From Locusta migratoria (lineage: Eukaryota; Arthropoda; Insecta; Orthoptera; Acrididae): 64,000 bases of DNA. The stretch lies in assembly GCA_026315105.1 (NCBI GenBank), contig CM048750.1, positions 268,823,151 through 268,887,150 on the forward strand, given 5' to 3'. Made by a program: the position numbers and the translations under genes. Of this stretch, positions 1 to 10,706 are shown in pieces; position 1 is the first letter of the stretch, and the number at the start of each line of letters is the position of its first letter. The notes beneath the pieces are model-generated. The model was not told the origin of the DNA and made no database searches. It saw only the letters and a program-made list of their open reading frames with translations.

Positions 1-345
1 TGGACCGAGCATTTGAAATTACTAAAAGACCTTTTTAATAGACTAACAGCAAAGGGAGTTACATTGAAGTTTGAAAAGGCACAGTTTGGTTGTAGGGAAA
101 TGCAATTTTTGGGTCATGTCATCAGTCATGAGGGAATTCGACCGAATATGAAAAATTTAAAAGCAATTAGTGGATGTCCAACACCAAGGAATAAAAAGCA
201 ATTAAAATCAGCATTAGGGCTCGTGGGATTCTACAGGAGATATGTGCCACCAAATATCATGAACTGCGTAAATTTAAATAATTTATTAAAAGTTAAATCA
301 GTTTGGGCTTGGACCGAGAAATGTCAAGAAGAATGGGAGCGATAA
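1..345 (+). pseudogene. Gypsy-1 pol, C-terminal part of reverse transcriptase (Ty3/Gypsy)
   Basis: The frame at 13-345 reads as the end of a Ty3/Gypsy reverse transcriptase. It shows the FLGHVIS segment, a PNMKNLKAI..PTP segment and the LKSALGLVGFYRRYVP stretch that follows the palm in this family (usual consensus FLG..NYYRRFI). The catalytic YxDD box lies upstream of the window, so only the thumb/connection part is visible. The frame stops at 345, and RNase H resumes in another frame at 403, so the polyprotein is broken here. It continues into RNase H (403-615) and integrase (640-1677) on the same strand. The overall order is that of a Gypsy pol, and I am confident of the family. Confidence 0.9.
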
Positions 346-402
346 AGCAAGCATTATGTAATCCACAGATCTTAGAGATCACAGATCTTAGGTCACCCGA
401 AT

Positions 403-615
403 ATGAATAAAGAATTTTGTCTAGCTGTGGATGCATTGGGATACGGGATAGGATGCCACATTTTTCAGGAGTACATGAAGGGAGAAACTAAGGAAGTAGT
501 CACTTTAGGGTTTGCAAGTCGCATGCTCAGTCTGTGCGAAAGAAACTATTCATCAACTGAAAAGGAGACTTTAGCTATTGTGTGGGCAGTGAAAAAGTTT
601 AGATACTCCACCTAG
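403..615 (+). pseudogene. Gypsy-1 pol, RNase H domain (truncated)
   Basis: The 70-residue frame has the Ty3/Gypsy RNase HI pattern: an LAVDALGYGIGCHIFQ start containing the first catalytic Asp, then FASRMLS, then NYSSTEKETLAIVWAVKKFRY with the conserved Glu. In an intact element the domain runs on for about 60 further residues and a spacer to the integrase zinc finger. Here it ends at a stop at 613-615, and the zinc finger begins only about 25 bp later. An internal deletion has therefore removed the C-terminal half of RNase H and the linker. The role in an intact element is degradation of the RNA strand during reverse transcription. Confidence 0.88.
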
Positions 616-639
616 GTGGAGAGTGTGTATACCTTGTAA

Positions 640-1677
640 ATATATTAGACAGCGGAGTATGTACATAATCTGTTTGGTCATTATGGAGCAAATAAATGTT
701 TAATGCACATTCGTAAATATTATTATTGCAAGGGCATGTGTAGAATAGTCAAAAAAGAATTGAGAGGCTGTTTATTTTGTCAACAAACTAAGCATATTAA
801 TTATGGAGTGAAACCTCCATTATCCCCGATAGTACCTAGAGGTATATGGGATATCTGTGCTATGGACATAATGGGACCATTACCACGAGGTGTGGGTGGA
901 GTAAAGTTTATTTTTGTAATTTTAGAACTATGGTCAAAGCTGGTTAAGTTATATCCAATCAAGGTTGCCAACAGTAGGAAGATTGTAAAAATTTTGCGTC
1001 TGGATTATTTTCCTAAGGTAGGAAAGCCGAAGAGAATAATCTCAGACAATGGAAATTTATTTAGTTCCAAAACATTTAAAGATTTTTTGGTGCAGAATCA
1101 GATACAACATTTATTAATTGCTTTTTATAATCCTCAAGCTAATCCCTCAGAGAGAGTAATGCGAGAAATAGGAAGGTTACCTAGGACTTACTGTTGCAAA
1201 CGTCATACTTTGTGGCCAAAATATATAACGAAGTTTGAAGAGATAATGAATGAAGTACCCCATGGAAGTACTGTAGTGTCACCTAAGGAGATAGTTCAGA
1301 AGAAGTTAGAGTGTGACAAACTAGTACAATTAATTGACTTTCCTCCTAGAGGTATTGAACATGAAAATAACTTATTCCGGTTTGTTGATAGGAATTTAAA
1401 GATGAAAGCAGAGGAAAGGGTAAGGAGATATTCACCAAGTAAAAATAATTTGCAGTTTCAAGTGGGAGATAAGGTGTTACTGAGAAATCATTTTAAGAGT
1501 AGTAAAGAAGGGGAAAAGGTAAAGAAATTTTTTCCTTTATATTCAGGACCATATGAAGTAAATGAAATTGTTCATTCCACAACAGTTGTGGTAAAATTGA
1601 CAGATTCAGATAAAGTGTTGGGAAAATATCACGTCAGGGATTCATTGATACGGGTTTTTGCTTTGAAAGGAGAATAA
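640..1677 (+). pseudogene. Gypsy-1 pol, integrase
   Basis: The longest frame starts at 703 (324 codons), but homology begins upstream in the same frame at about 649 with the two His of the zinc finger (HNLFGHYG). The Cys pair follows as CLFC (residues 23 and 26 of the 703 frame). The catalytic core shows D55 (AMDIMGP), D115 (IISDNGN) and E150 (NPSERVM). D115 and E150 are 35 residues apart, the expected DD35E spacing. The C-terminal part (about 230-324) has the basic DKVLLRN..FFPLYSGPYEV region of Gypsy integrases. All three acidic residues survive although the rest of pol is broken. A stop at 1675-1677 ends pol, and a polypurine tract follows 85 bp later. Confidence 0.9.
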
Positions 1678-1761
1678 AATTTTCTGGTTTTTGCATACCT
1701 ACTGATTGTGGCTTCTCCTGGTTTGCTTTCGATATATGAACTACTCGTAAAATATTACGAC

Positions 1762-1770
1762 AAAAGGAGG
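1762..1770 (+). other. Candidate polypurine tract of Gypsy-1
   Basis: A run AAAAGGAGG lies 85 bp after the integrase stop and is followed directly by TG, the usual first two bases of an LTR. The position and composition fit a plus-strand primer. With no 5' LTR in the window this cannot be confirmed. Confidence 0.45.
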
Positions 1771-2905
1771 TGAAATGTCGAGCGGTAAATACTGCATTGA
1801 GTGAGTATTTGGCTTATAGCGGCACACAGTAAAGATTAATTGGATTTTTATTAAAGAATTAACTACTTTGTTAATTATGAGTTTACGAGATATTTCTCGT
1901 GATGTAATTGAAGTAGTGGTAGTCTGTTCATGATGGGAATTTTGTGAACACTAAAGTTGTCGATATTTAGAATCGTAACTGTGGATTCATAGTTCATTCT
2001 GGGGAATTACGTTATTCCGTAATTTATTTATGAAAGAGTAAAGGATGTGGGTATTTGATGTTGTAACAGACGGTCTATTTTAGTAAATGGTTTATGGATA
2101 CAGTCGGACCACGCGTGGGATCTGATGTTTCAGGGAGTGAGACTGGATTCTACTCCTTATTTTATGGTGACTGACCTATGTTACATTAATGGAATATTGA
2201 TGGTGTCTATTGAATCCAACATTATGGTGAATTATTAATAAACCTTCATGACAGATTACATTATAAAGAAAATTATTACAATACTGTGTGCTTAGCTAAA
2301 AGGCAAAACTTTATTTATGAAACAAGTTTAAAGGATGGAGAGTAACACATTGCAAGACCATGGAAAATTTGGGCCTCTTTTCAAACTTTCCCGAGGCAAC
2401 TGGAAGTAAAAATAAGTGTCGAGACTCTTAGACGAACAGGGGATACGAGTGAAAGATATATCCTTTTAGTGTCGAAGTTAAAAAAAAAACTTATCTCTTT
2501 TCATTCTCCACTCCGAGGAGTGGAGCGGGCTGTTTGAGATCCGGCCCATAAAGAGTCGCGGTTCTATTCAGCCAATATCAGACAAGCTGATAGTGGGGCA
2601 AAGGGGGATCCCAATTGGGAATAAATGGGAGGGGCTTACCAGCTCCGGCATACGCCTTACAACCAAGGAAAACCTCCCGAAAACCTTGGTCGGAGCCGGG
2701 GGATTGGGACCAATTTAATTTAGCTCCGGGACTTGCCCCGAACAAAAATGGATTATCGAGAGAACACGAATGCACTCACGACAATCAAGGATCGGACGCA
2801 CGAGTTACTCTCGTAATCTCGTAGAGATCAGCTCGACCAACAGTGGACAAACATCTCCCTACAGGAACCGCACCCGTGGGCACGGTATCCTGTGCGTCGA
2901 AATCA
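1771..2905 (+). repeat. Candidate 3' LTR of Gypsy-1, about 1.1 kb
   Basis: The segment runs from the TG after the polypurine tract to a CA at 2904-2905, just before repeat Rep-R starts. It has no recognisable gene: small frames at 2578-2824 on both strands resemble nothing. The inferred length of about 1.1 kb is long for Gypsy LTRs but like the 1.2-kb LTRs of Osvaldo-type elements. The 3' boundary is set only by the start of the neighbouring repeat. No second copy is available here for comparison. Confidence 0.35.
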
Positions 2906-4033
2906 TGACTTTAATATATAAGTAAGAAGGTTAGAAACGACTGCGAGAAAGAACCATAGTATTCTCCTTTCATGAAGGGCTGATTTGGTCTATTTGCTAC
3001 CGTCAGTTTCAACTGCCATATCAAGTCATTTGAAGCATCTTAAAAATTGTCCCAAGTATTTTATTCCTCCTCATACGTAATTTTGAACAACGATTATGTA
3101 TTCATTAATGTGCTTCTTTCTCACAGTTCGCTATAGGGTGTGCCTACTAAGCATGAAATACCAGTTTCGAATTTCGGCCGCGGCATAAGATTTAATTCAT
3201 TGTCTGTAATTCAGTTAATATCTATAATTGGTATCAGGACAAAATGTGCCTCTAGGCAATGTTTATTTGGTAGAATACAGGGAAGTTTTATTTTTATAGC
3301 GCATTGTGTGTTCTAAAGGAACGGACGTTAGCGACGATTTGCAGCGATGCTAAATATTGACTTATTTATTCGCGATTTTATGAAAACTTGGGGCACATGC
3401 TGCTCTTCTTAATCCCTTATAGCACTTTGTATAATTGTATACAATTTCACACTGACGGAATATTGTCCTCGTGGTATACAAATTTACCATCCTATTACGA
3501 AAGCTATAAAGATAAAAAATATTTTTAAAAATATTTTTTGGTATTAGTGGCCATAAACACCCAAAGAAACTTTACACTAAGAGAGAAGTACGTACTTTGT
3601 TTTTGCTCTATAAAGGGTTAACTGTCATTCTGTGACACTTGAAAATTTTCTTCGTGCAGGGGAGCGTGCTTGCATGGCTTAGTGGTTAAGTCGGCAGCTA
3701 GTTCAAAGCGGGAGATCTGGATTCGAGTCTAGGTGCGTTACAGAAAGACAGTCCATCTTTAAAAGAGCAGCAGATGACGGAAGTGCTGTCAAAGTTGGAA
3801 GGCGTTGCTGCAGAGAAACTCCAGCATAACTGGACTCCGCTGACACTGGATTAGTGCGGCATTTGCACCCTTCCAACATGTGTGCGGTACTAGCAGAAAC
3901 ATGAAACATGGAGACGACACTAAAAAATGCATCCAAACATGACCAGAGTACCGTTAAATGTTTATTGGCTGCCGAAACATAAACAGAGACAAACATCCAT
4001 TGCAAAACGAAAAATTGTGTTCAGCATGCCGGT
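2906..4033 (+). repeat. Rep-R copy 1, composite dispersed repeat with two tRNA-like modules
   Basis: The same sequence recurs at 8745-9165 and 20371-21510: a TTAATATATAA start, the GAAACGACTGCGAG region, a first tRNA-like module with a TTCGAAT B-box-like core (about 3122-3188), a TATTTATTCGCGATTT region, and a second tRNA-like module (3673-3745; TGGCTTAGTGGTTAAG as A box, GGATTCGAGTCT as B box). Each copy passes directly into the antisense 3' end of LINE-A. No coding capacity is seen. The class is unknown; it may be a SINE-rich non-autonomous element or part of an older composite repeat. Confidence 0.65.
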
Positions 4034-4180
4034 CTACATATACATAAGTACACGCCACGTTACACTGAAATGCATGGAAGAGGGTTCATCGAACTGCTGT
4101 TGCTATATGTCTCTACAGTTCTATTCTCTAATAGTTCGCCGAAAAAAGGAACACCGAAATCTTTCCGTTTTCGATTTTTG
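4034..4180 (-). repeat. LINE-A 3' end fragment, antisense
   Basis: The piece matches the 3' end of LINE-A read from the minus strand: degenerate TACATA units of the (TACATC)n tail, then the GAGGGTTCATCGAA and TCCGTTTTCGAT blocks seen at 21530-21660 and 51840-51960. It ends abruptly at about 4180. The 260 bp from 4181 to 4440 matches nothing I recognise. Confidence 0.7.
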
Positions 4181-4439
4181 TTAGCCCACCCAACCAAAAC
4201 TTTCCATGTTTGCCTCTACTTCGACTAATGTACCTCATTGCCGGCACTTATATTTAGAACAGCTTAACATCACATAACGTGGTCAGCTATTTCGGAGATT
4301 TCTAAAAGACCAGGCACCCCAATACTTAGATTAAATTCACTACGTCGAAGATTGATGCTTGTTCAGGAGTGTAAACTCACCAGCACCATACTTATGGTGG
4401 AAAGAAAGGGATATCTGTGAGCCGTGTAGTTCATTGATA

Positions 4440-5936
4440 AAATATGGAGTAGATATAGGAATTTGGGTCGGGCGGGCCAAGCGCTAGAAAAGTCCGTGCA
4501 TGAGTGTGAAGCTCGTGTGCTGGGCGATTCCAAAGGTCAGCAGAACTGCCTAGTGAGCACGAGGCGCGGGTTTAAAACCCAGTCCTTCAACTGATTTTCA
4601 TGCCTCCATGTTGTATGACTACCGGCAGCTGTGACTAACACACCGTGACTCAGATAAATACATTTCTCATTTCATATGGCGAAACTAGGTCGTAATGTAC
4701 ATTTCAATATGGGGACGTGCCTTAACAAGCGAACTTGCTTTTGAACAGCTGCCAGAATGCGTAATTTAGAAGAAGTACCCTAGGTGTATTAAAGCAACTT
4801 ACATGATTTAACAAAAGTAAGTCTCCCGGCGCCAACTGTATACCAATTCAGTTCCTTTCAATGTATACTGATGCAATAGCCCCATACCTAGTTATTATAT
4901 ACAACCGCTCGCTTAGTGAATGTTCCGTACCCAATGACTGGAAAGTAGCACAGGTCACTTCATTATTCAAGAAAGGCAATAGCAGTGATCGGCAAAATCA
5001 CTGGCCTGTATAATTGCCGTCGGTTTGCAGCAAGATTTTGGAACATATACTGTCCTCGAATGTTATGAAATACCTTGAAGAAAACTACCTATTGAGCGAT
5101 AGTCAACACGGACTATGAAAGTATCGTTTTGTGAAACACAGCTAGCTCTTAACTCACATGATGTGATGAGTACTATCGACAAGGGATGTCAAATAGACTC
5201 CGTGTATCTAGATTTCTGGAAGGCTTTTCACACTGTACCTTACATGTGTCTTCTAATCAAATAGCGATTGGATTCCTGTCAGAAAGGACTCAGTACGTTG
5301 CAATTGACGGAAAGTCATCGAGTAGAACAGAAGTGATATCTGGCGTTTCCTAGGGAAGCGTTGTAGGGCCCCTACTGTTCCTTATTTTTATAAACGATTT
5401 AGGAGACAATCTGAGTAGCTCTCTTAGACTGTCAATTATCTGTCAGATAAATCACCAGAAGATGAAAAGGAACTGTAAAATGTAAGATATCTGAAGTGCA
5501 AAAAATGGCAATAATGATAAGTGTGAGGACATCTATATGACCACTAAAAGAAATCCGTTAAACTTCAGTTACTCGATAAATCAGTCAAAACCACACGTCT
5601 TAAATTCTACTAAACACCTAGGAGTATCAATTACGAGCAAAATAAAATGGAAAGAACATATAGAAAATATTGTAGTGAAACCGAACCAAAGACTACATTT
5701 CGTTCAGAGAAGGGCAGCTCATTTTGTACTATCGCGATAAAGGAGATGAGGGGGAGTATCGCAGAAATGATGCACGAGTTCGGGTGGAAATCATGTTTAA
5801 AAAAGGCGCTATTCATTGCGACAACATTTATGTGCGAATACTTTGAGTAACCTTCTCTTCCGAATGGGAACGTATTTTGTTTGCAACCACCTGCATAGGA
5901 AGACATGATCATTAAAACAAAAAGAAGCGTCAATAC
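4440..5936 (+). pseudogene. LINE-A copy a: degenerate RT with tRNA-like 5' sequence
   Basis: A remnant of a CR1/Jockey-group non-LTR retrotransposon. It opens with the end of Rep-D (4440-4510) and a tRNA-like stretch (4510-4592), then about 200 bp shared with the copies at 10440-10700 and 30530-30770. RT homology starts near 4800 and follows the order of the intact copy at 52004-53452: NDWKVAQVT, the LDF..AF motif A region, SGV..GSV, then LRF..RRAAHFVLSRY near 5700-5740. Stops and frameshifts are frequent, and the catalytic FADD box is lost. Copy a ends at 5936, where a Penelope-like fragment begins. Confidence 0.8.
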
Positions 5937-6240
5937 TCGCATATCTGAACATAAAAGGAACTGTCGTCTGGGCCACATGGAAAAATCGGCAGTGGCTGAA
6001 CATATTTTTCAAAAAGGAAATCATGAACTAAAATTTGACGAGACGAGCGTTTTAGCTAGGACACCTCAGTACCATGCACGCATGTATAGGGAAGCAATAG
6101 AGATTCACAAACACCAGAATAATTTCAATAGGAAAGAAGAAGGTCTGAAGTTAAATAAAATTTGGATGTCGACACTGCACCAACAAAACGACAATCGATT
6201 ATTTTTAATCGAGAATGACGACGTCATCCAGAGATAGTTA
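5937..6240 (+). pseudogene. PLE-1: C-terminal half of a Penelope-like GIY-YIG endonuclease
   Basis: The frame (5905-6237) carries the second half of the GIY-YIG nuclease of Penelope-like elements: ISEHKRNCRLGH, EKSAVAEHIFQKGNHELKFD, then YREAIEIHKHQNNFNRKEEGLKLNKIW. It aligns by eye with PLE-2 (23340-23717) and PLE-3 (59972-60379). The RT and the GIY/YIG half are missing, so the copy is 5'-truncated in mid-domain. In intact elements the endonuclease nicks target DNA for primed reverse transcription. The 3' terminal region follows at once. Confidence 0.88.
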
Positions 6241-6285
6241 GAAAGTCAGCATCACGTGACGTATGGTGGCGCCCTCTATGCCCTC

Positions 6286-6291
6286 TATAAA
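6286..6291 (+). promoter_or_regulatory. TATA box in PLE-1 terminal region
   Basis: TATAAA in a GC-richer setting, 43 bp upstream of the hammerhead-like motif. PLE-2 and PLE-3 have TATAAA at comparable positions (23216-23221 and 59872-59877, minus strand), so it is a conserved part of the element end rather than chance. Confidence 0.5.
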
Positions 6292-6334
6292 TGCGAGAGA
6301 CCCTCGGCCCTCAGTGGCAGTAGCCGGAAGACCT

Positions 6335-6369
6335 TTGAAGATGTCTCCCGCAGTTGGAGACGAAACGTC
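6335..6369 (+). ncRNA. Hammerhead-ribozyme-like motif, PLE-1
   Basis: The order is core-like TTGAAGA, one extra T, stem II GTCTCC/GGAGAC (6 bp, 7-nt loop), GAAAC, GTC. The AC/GT that would form stem III is a zero-loop palindrome, as in minimal hammerheads thought to act as dimers. Three potential stem I pairs flank it (T-G, C-G, C-G). C3 of the CUGANGA core is changed to T, so activity is doubtful. Hammerheads in Penelope-like elements are established; this copy looks decayed. Confidence 0.5.
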
Positions 6370-6459
6370 GGGAGGTAGTTTTATATCTGGACCACGGCCC
6401 ATCAGCCCGGAAGTTTTATCTGAAGACAACGCCGGCCGTGAAAGTTTACACTGTATGAA

Positions 6460-7550
6460 AAGGAAAAATGTTTGTCAATTACTGCTTTTTCGGCGTTCTT
6501 GCATTGAAATTACAGCATTTGGCATGATGTTACAATTTATTGCTCGTACACTATTAATTGCATTCACGAGAAATGTTACAGACAGTATACACACATACCA
6601 CTGAACGTGCGTTCGAAGTTTTATCATAGTACGACACGCAGTTCATGAGATATGGAGTCATATACAATTGGGTTCAGGAAAAAACGCCTCATCACACATG
6701 ACGTTTTGATTTATTACGTCTTTCCTACTAACTCATTTCGCGACGTTTTTGCAGGCATTTTACATATACACCACTGGATGTACCTTCGAAATGATACCGT
6801 ATTAACACATATAGTCTAGGTGCTATGACGTCAAAGACAATGAAATACATGAAAATTCGCCCTAATAAGCATGAGGTTGTAATTAACTACGTCTTTACTA
6901 ACAACTCCATTGACAACACATTTCGCAGTCAGTTTCGTAATTTTACATTTTACGAACCCGGTAAATAATTTTTTTTTTTTTAGGACACATAATTGAGGAG
7001 ATATCTCTCTATATATAAAAGCGGACCGTCTCTCACGCATTTTCTCACTCATTGACTAAATACGAAATCTCAAATTACTGCTCCTATGAAGCTGAAATTT
7101 TGCCTGTGTGTAGTTTATAGGTAGAAGTCGTGTAGGTAGAAGACGTGTCTTTTACGATAGGACATAATTAAGGTGCATGGCGGAGGATACTTTTACTACA
7201 GACTGGCGAACTCTACAGTTTCATCCCGATCTTCACGAAATTTTGCACGCTTCACCTTCAAAACAAGAGGAAGGTAAGCGTGTACCTAAAGATACATACG
7301 TTGCATGGGGGAAGGGTACCTTGCAAAATAAAAATGGATCCCAAAATATCTTGGTCGCGCCATAACTAGAGAAAGGCTCGACCGATTTCACAGATCTTTT
7401 ATTGTTTTCGTCATTCTCAGAACAAGGCTTGTATGAAATAAAACTGGGAAATTTGAGACCAACGAGGTGCGTTTTTCAAAGCTCTTTCTATATGAATTAG
7501 GAGCGGTGCCGCTACATTACCATTGTCAAATACTTCGACCAATGTTGACT
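6460..7550 (+). repeat. Helitron-like repeat, copy 1
   Basis: About 1 kb matches 44190-45250 in the opposite orientation, including AACTCCATTGACAACACATT, the CTATGACGTCAAAGACAATG region, the CCTATGAAGCTGAAATTTTG block and the GATTTCACAGATC block. A sequence like a Helitron 5' end (TCTCTCTATATATAAAAG followed by CACTCA-type repeats) lies at 7004-7060. No Rep/helicase frame is present, so any Helitron would be non-autonomous. The family call is tentative; the repeat relationship is clear. Confidence 0.5.
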
Positions 7551-7593
7551 TGACGCAGTTTGTGCCTAGCAGTACTTCGCATTTTATTTGAAT

Positions 7594-8721
7594 CTATACC
7601 CGGGCCGCTGAAACTTTGCACTTGACGTTTACAAATAACAAGTGAAGAGCAACAAGATCGAGGCGCTAGTCGCTAGGAACGATCCAATCACAGCGCGGTA
7701 AACACTTCCAGTGATCACGTGCCGTGACGTCAACGTTCCCGCGTTGCTGTCTTTGTTCAGTTCTACCGTAAACAAAGTTCTGTATCGTGTTTATCGCGTG
7801 TTTACGTTGTGTGTGCATTTTTCGCTGCGATTTGTTTTACTGTGAGTGATTTAACTTGACTTTCCGAGTTCAAGTAATTGGATAATGTCACCAAAAAGAC
7901 GTTTGTCTAGTGATGTTTTCTAAGTTCTCAATTTCGAGTCAATAAACGAAGCATATGCTCTGAGCAGGAAATTCATACTCGTTTCAAACTATCGGAAAGA
8001 AGTTATGTTCAGTGATTATAAGAAAGAAATAATGCTGCAGATACGTCAATGTCAAAACTTCTTTTATATTCGCTCGTGAAACAAAATAAGCCTATTACAC
8101 CCACATATGCAGTAGTCGAATCGCAAAGGAGCAGCGTCACAATGAAATAAATCTGCCTCCATTTCACTGCCGTTTTAACCCTATAAAATTGGTATGGAGT
8201 GACGTGAAGAATTACTTAAGGAACAATAAGTCTTTCACAATAACAGAGGTGGAAAAGCTGTTGCCAATGTGGATGCTGCATCTAGGAGAGAAAAAAAAGG
8301 GCGGGGTCGAGCACGTTGAAATTTGATTCGGGCAGCGCAAACAATGGAAGGGATCATGAACCATTATCGCCGTAAATTGGTGAGTGAAAAGCATTCTGAT
8401 TATAAAACATAGAGAGAGAAGTTACTAACTTTATTATTGTTTATTTCGTATCCGTCGTGATCTAATGCTTTTTTTTCTATATTGCTTTGCTCCGTAATTG
8501 AAAGCGTATGCATTGTTGAGCTCTGGTATTCATTAATATGCCGTTAATTAATTGCTGCTCAAGAAGGAATTATTATATGCACTTTTATTGTCCAACAGCA
8601 TACATTTATGAAATGATGCGTGTATAGAGGCTAGTGTTGCAACGTCGCTAAAGCAGTGTAGCCAACTTGACTCGCCGTACCGCGAAACGTCAAGTGCAAT
8701 GTTTTAGCGACCCGGGTGTAG
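7594..8721 (+). mobile_element. TIR DNA transposon with DDE_3-type transposase remnant
   Basis: Terminal inverted repeats of about 37 bp are visible. The left end reads CTATACCCGGGCCGCTGAAA (from 7594); the right end read inward is CTACACCCGGGTCGCTAAAA (ending 8721). Both continue into TTGCACTTGACGTTT. The 1.13-kb span holds a collapsed transposase gene. The terminal TA/TG bases fit a TA-targeting IS630/Tc1/mariner relative, but the exact duplication is not certain. The fragment at 16690-17275 comes from the same broad transposase type. Confidence 0.75.
7886..8400 (+). pseudogene. DDE_3 superfamily transposase, internally deleted and mutated
   Basis: An ATG at 7886 starts a short N-terminal piece (MSPKRRLSS) that soon hits stops. 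The C-terminal part near 8155-8270 reads LPPFHCRFNPIKLVWSDVKN, then NNKSFTITEVEKLL. This is the LPP.H..NPIE..W..VK signature of DDE_3 transposases common in insects. The Glu of NPIE is Lys here (codon AAA), so the third catalytic residue is lost. The central catalytic part is missing. The piece lies between the TIRs of its transposon. Confidence 0.7.
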
Positions 8722-8744
8722 CAGACGGATCAAATTATCGAAGA

Positions 8745-9165
8745 CTGTAATATATAATTAAGAACTTAAAAAGGACAGCGAGAAAGGAAACGCAGAACTC
8801 TCCTTTCATAAAGGGCTGTTTTGGTTTCTTCCCTGCAGTCAGTTTCAACTGCCATAGTTGATCATTTGAAGCATCATAAAGAAATTGTCTCAAGTATTTT
8901 CTTCCACATCTTACGTAATTTTAAACAAAAATTGTGTATCATCAATGTGCTTCTTTCTCACAGTGCGTTATGGCGTGTGCCTAGTAAGCTGACAGTCGCG
9001 GGTTCGAATCTCGGCTGCGGCATATGTTTTAATTCAATGCCTGTAATTCAGTTAATATCTATAAAAGGTATCGGGACAAAATATGCCTCTGGGCAATGTT
9101 TATTTGATAGAAAACGGAGAAGTTGTATTGTTATCATGCATTGTCTGTTCTAGAAAAGCAGCATG
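8745..9165 (+). repeat. Rep-R copy 2 (first module only)
   Basis: Matches the first about 430 bp of Rep-R, including the tRNA-like module with B box GGTTCGAATCT at 9001-9011 and the TATGCCTCTGGGCAATGTTTA block (9082-9102). The second half of Rep-R is deleted: the sequence jumps to the TCCCTTTTCGATCTGAC block of antisense LINE-A at about 9170. Confidence 0.65.
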
Positions 9166-10690
9166 GAAATCTTTCCCTTTTCGATCTGACTTGTTTTATT
9201 TTAATGATCATGTCTTCCTGTGCAGATGGGTGCTAACAAAATATGTTCCCATTCGGAAGAGAAGGTTGGTCAAAAAAATTTCGCAGATAGATATTATAGC
9301 AATAAATAACGCCTTTCTTTTAATGATTTCTACCAGAACTCGTGCATCATTTCTGTGATAGTTTTCCCCTCCCCCTCCTTTATCGCGATAATACAAAACG
9401 AGCTGCCCTTCTTTGAACCCTCTCTAAATAGTCTGTCTGTCCCACTTAGTGGGGTTCCAACAACGCGCAGCAATACTCCAAAATAGGACGCACAAGTGTG
9501 GTGTAGGCAGTATCTTTAGTAGAACTGTTGCATCTTCTAAATGTTCAGCCAACGAAATGTAGTCTTTGGTTCCCTTTCACTACAATATATTCTGTATGTC
9601 CTTTCCACTTTAAGTTGTTTGTAGTTGTTACTCCTAGGTATTTAGCGGAATTGAAGACGTGTATATGTGACCGATCTATCGTGTAAAGAAGTTTAACGGA
9701 TTTCTTTTAGTAATCATATGGATGTCCTCACACTTATCATTATTAAAGGTCTATTGCCAGCTTTTCCACCATGCAGATATCTCACCTAAATCATTTCGCA
9801 GTTGCTTTTGATCTTCTGCTGACTTACCTAACAGATAATTGACAGTGGGCGCTATAAAGATTCCCTGGGGAGTGCCAGATATTACTTCTGTTCTACTCGG
9901 CGACTTCCGTCAATTACAACGTACTGAGTACTTTCTGACAGGAATCCATTCGCTATTTGAGTAGAAGACGCATGTAAGATACAGTGTCAAGAGCCAGAAA
10001 TCTAGAAACACAAAATCTATTTGACATCCCTTGACGATAGCAATCATCACATCATGTGAGTAAAGAGATAGCTGTGTTTCACAAAACGATAATTTCTGAA
10101 TCCGTGTTGACTATCGATCAATAGGTATTTTCGTCGAGGTAATTCATAATATTCGAGGAAAGTATATGTTCCACAATCTTGATGCAAACCGACGTCAATG
10201 ATACAGGCCTGTAATTTTGCCTATCACTCGTATTGCCTTTCTTGAATAATGGTGTGACCTGTGCAACTTACCAGCCTTTGGGTATGGAACGTTCGCTAAG
10301 CGAGCGGTTGTATATAATAACTAGGTATGGGGCTACTGCATCAGCAGACTCTGAATGGAACCTAATTGGTATACAGTTGGTCCTGGGAGACTTACTTTTG
10401 TTAGGCGATTTAAGTTGCTTTAATACACGAGGGGTACTTCTTCTAAATTACGCATGCTGGCAGCTGTTCAAAAGCAAGTTCGATAGACAGAGCGCGTCCC
10501 CATATTGCAAATGTATATGACGACTTAGTAACGCCATCTGAAGAGAGAGATGTATTTATGCGAGGTATTTTAGTCACAGCTGCCGGTAGTCATACAACAT
10601 GGAGACGTGAAAATCAGTAGAGGGATCGGAACTCTATCCCGCGCATCGTATTTACTGGGCAGTTATGCTGATCTTTTGATCGCCCAGGCC
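9166..10690 (-). pseudogene. LINE-A copy b: degenerate RT plus tRNA-like 5' sequence
   Basis: Antisense copy of LINE-A. Read from the minus strand it keeps the order tRNA-like (10625-10690), 5' region with the CATGTTGTATGAC block, RT domain, and a 3' region ending in the (TACATC)-side blocks. RT signatures are recognisable through many lesions, for example the RRAA segment near 9400. It shares 5' organisation with copies a and c, so these three form one subfamily. It is joined to Rep-R at one end and, past an insertion, to Rep-D at the other. Confidence 0.78.
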
Positions 10691-10706
10691 GGTAACTGTG
10701 TGACAT

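Larger units (their letters stand above)
6241..6460 (+). repeat. PLE-1 3' terminal region (pLTR-like)
   Basis: The noncoding end of the Penelope-like element. It has a TATA box (TATAAA, 6286-6291) and a hammerhead-like hairpin (6335-6369). The same arrangement is present in PLE-2 and PLE-3, which supports the assignment. The right boundary is approximate; Helitron-like sequence starts near 6460. Confidence 0.65.

Noticed and set aside
2578..2824. Overlapping frames of 65 and 69 codons on both strands
   Set aside because: They are shadows of each other in a GC-richer part of the candidate LTR, with no domain and no context.
3703..4184. Frames of 100 and 85 codons within Rep-R
   Set aside because: They overlap on opposite strands of a noncoding repeat and are not conserved in the other Rep-R copies.
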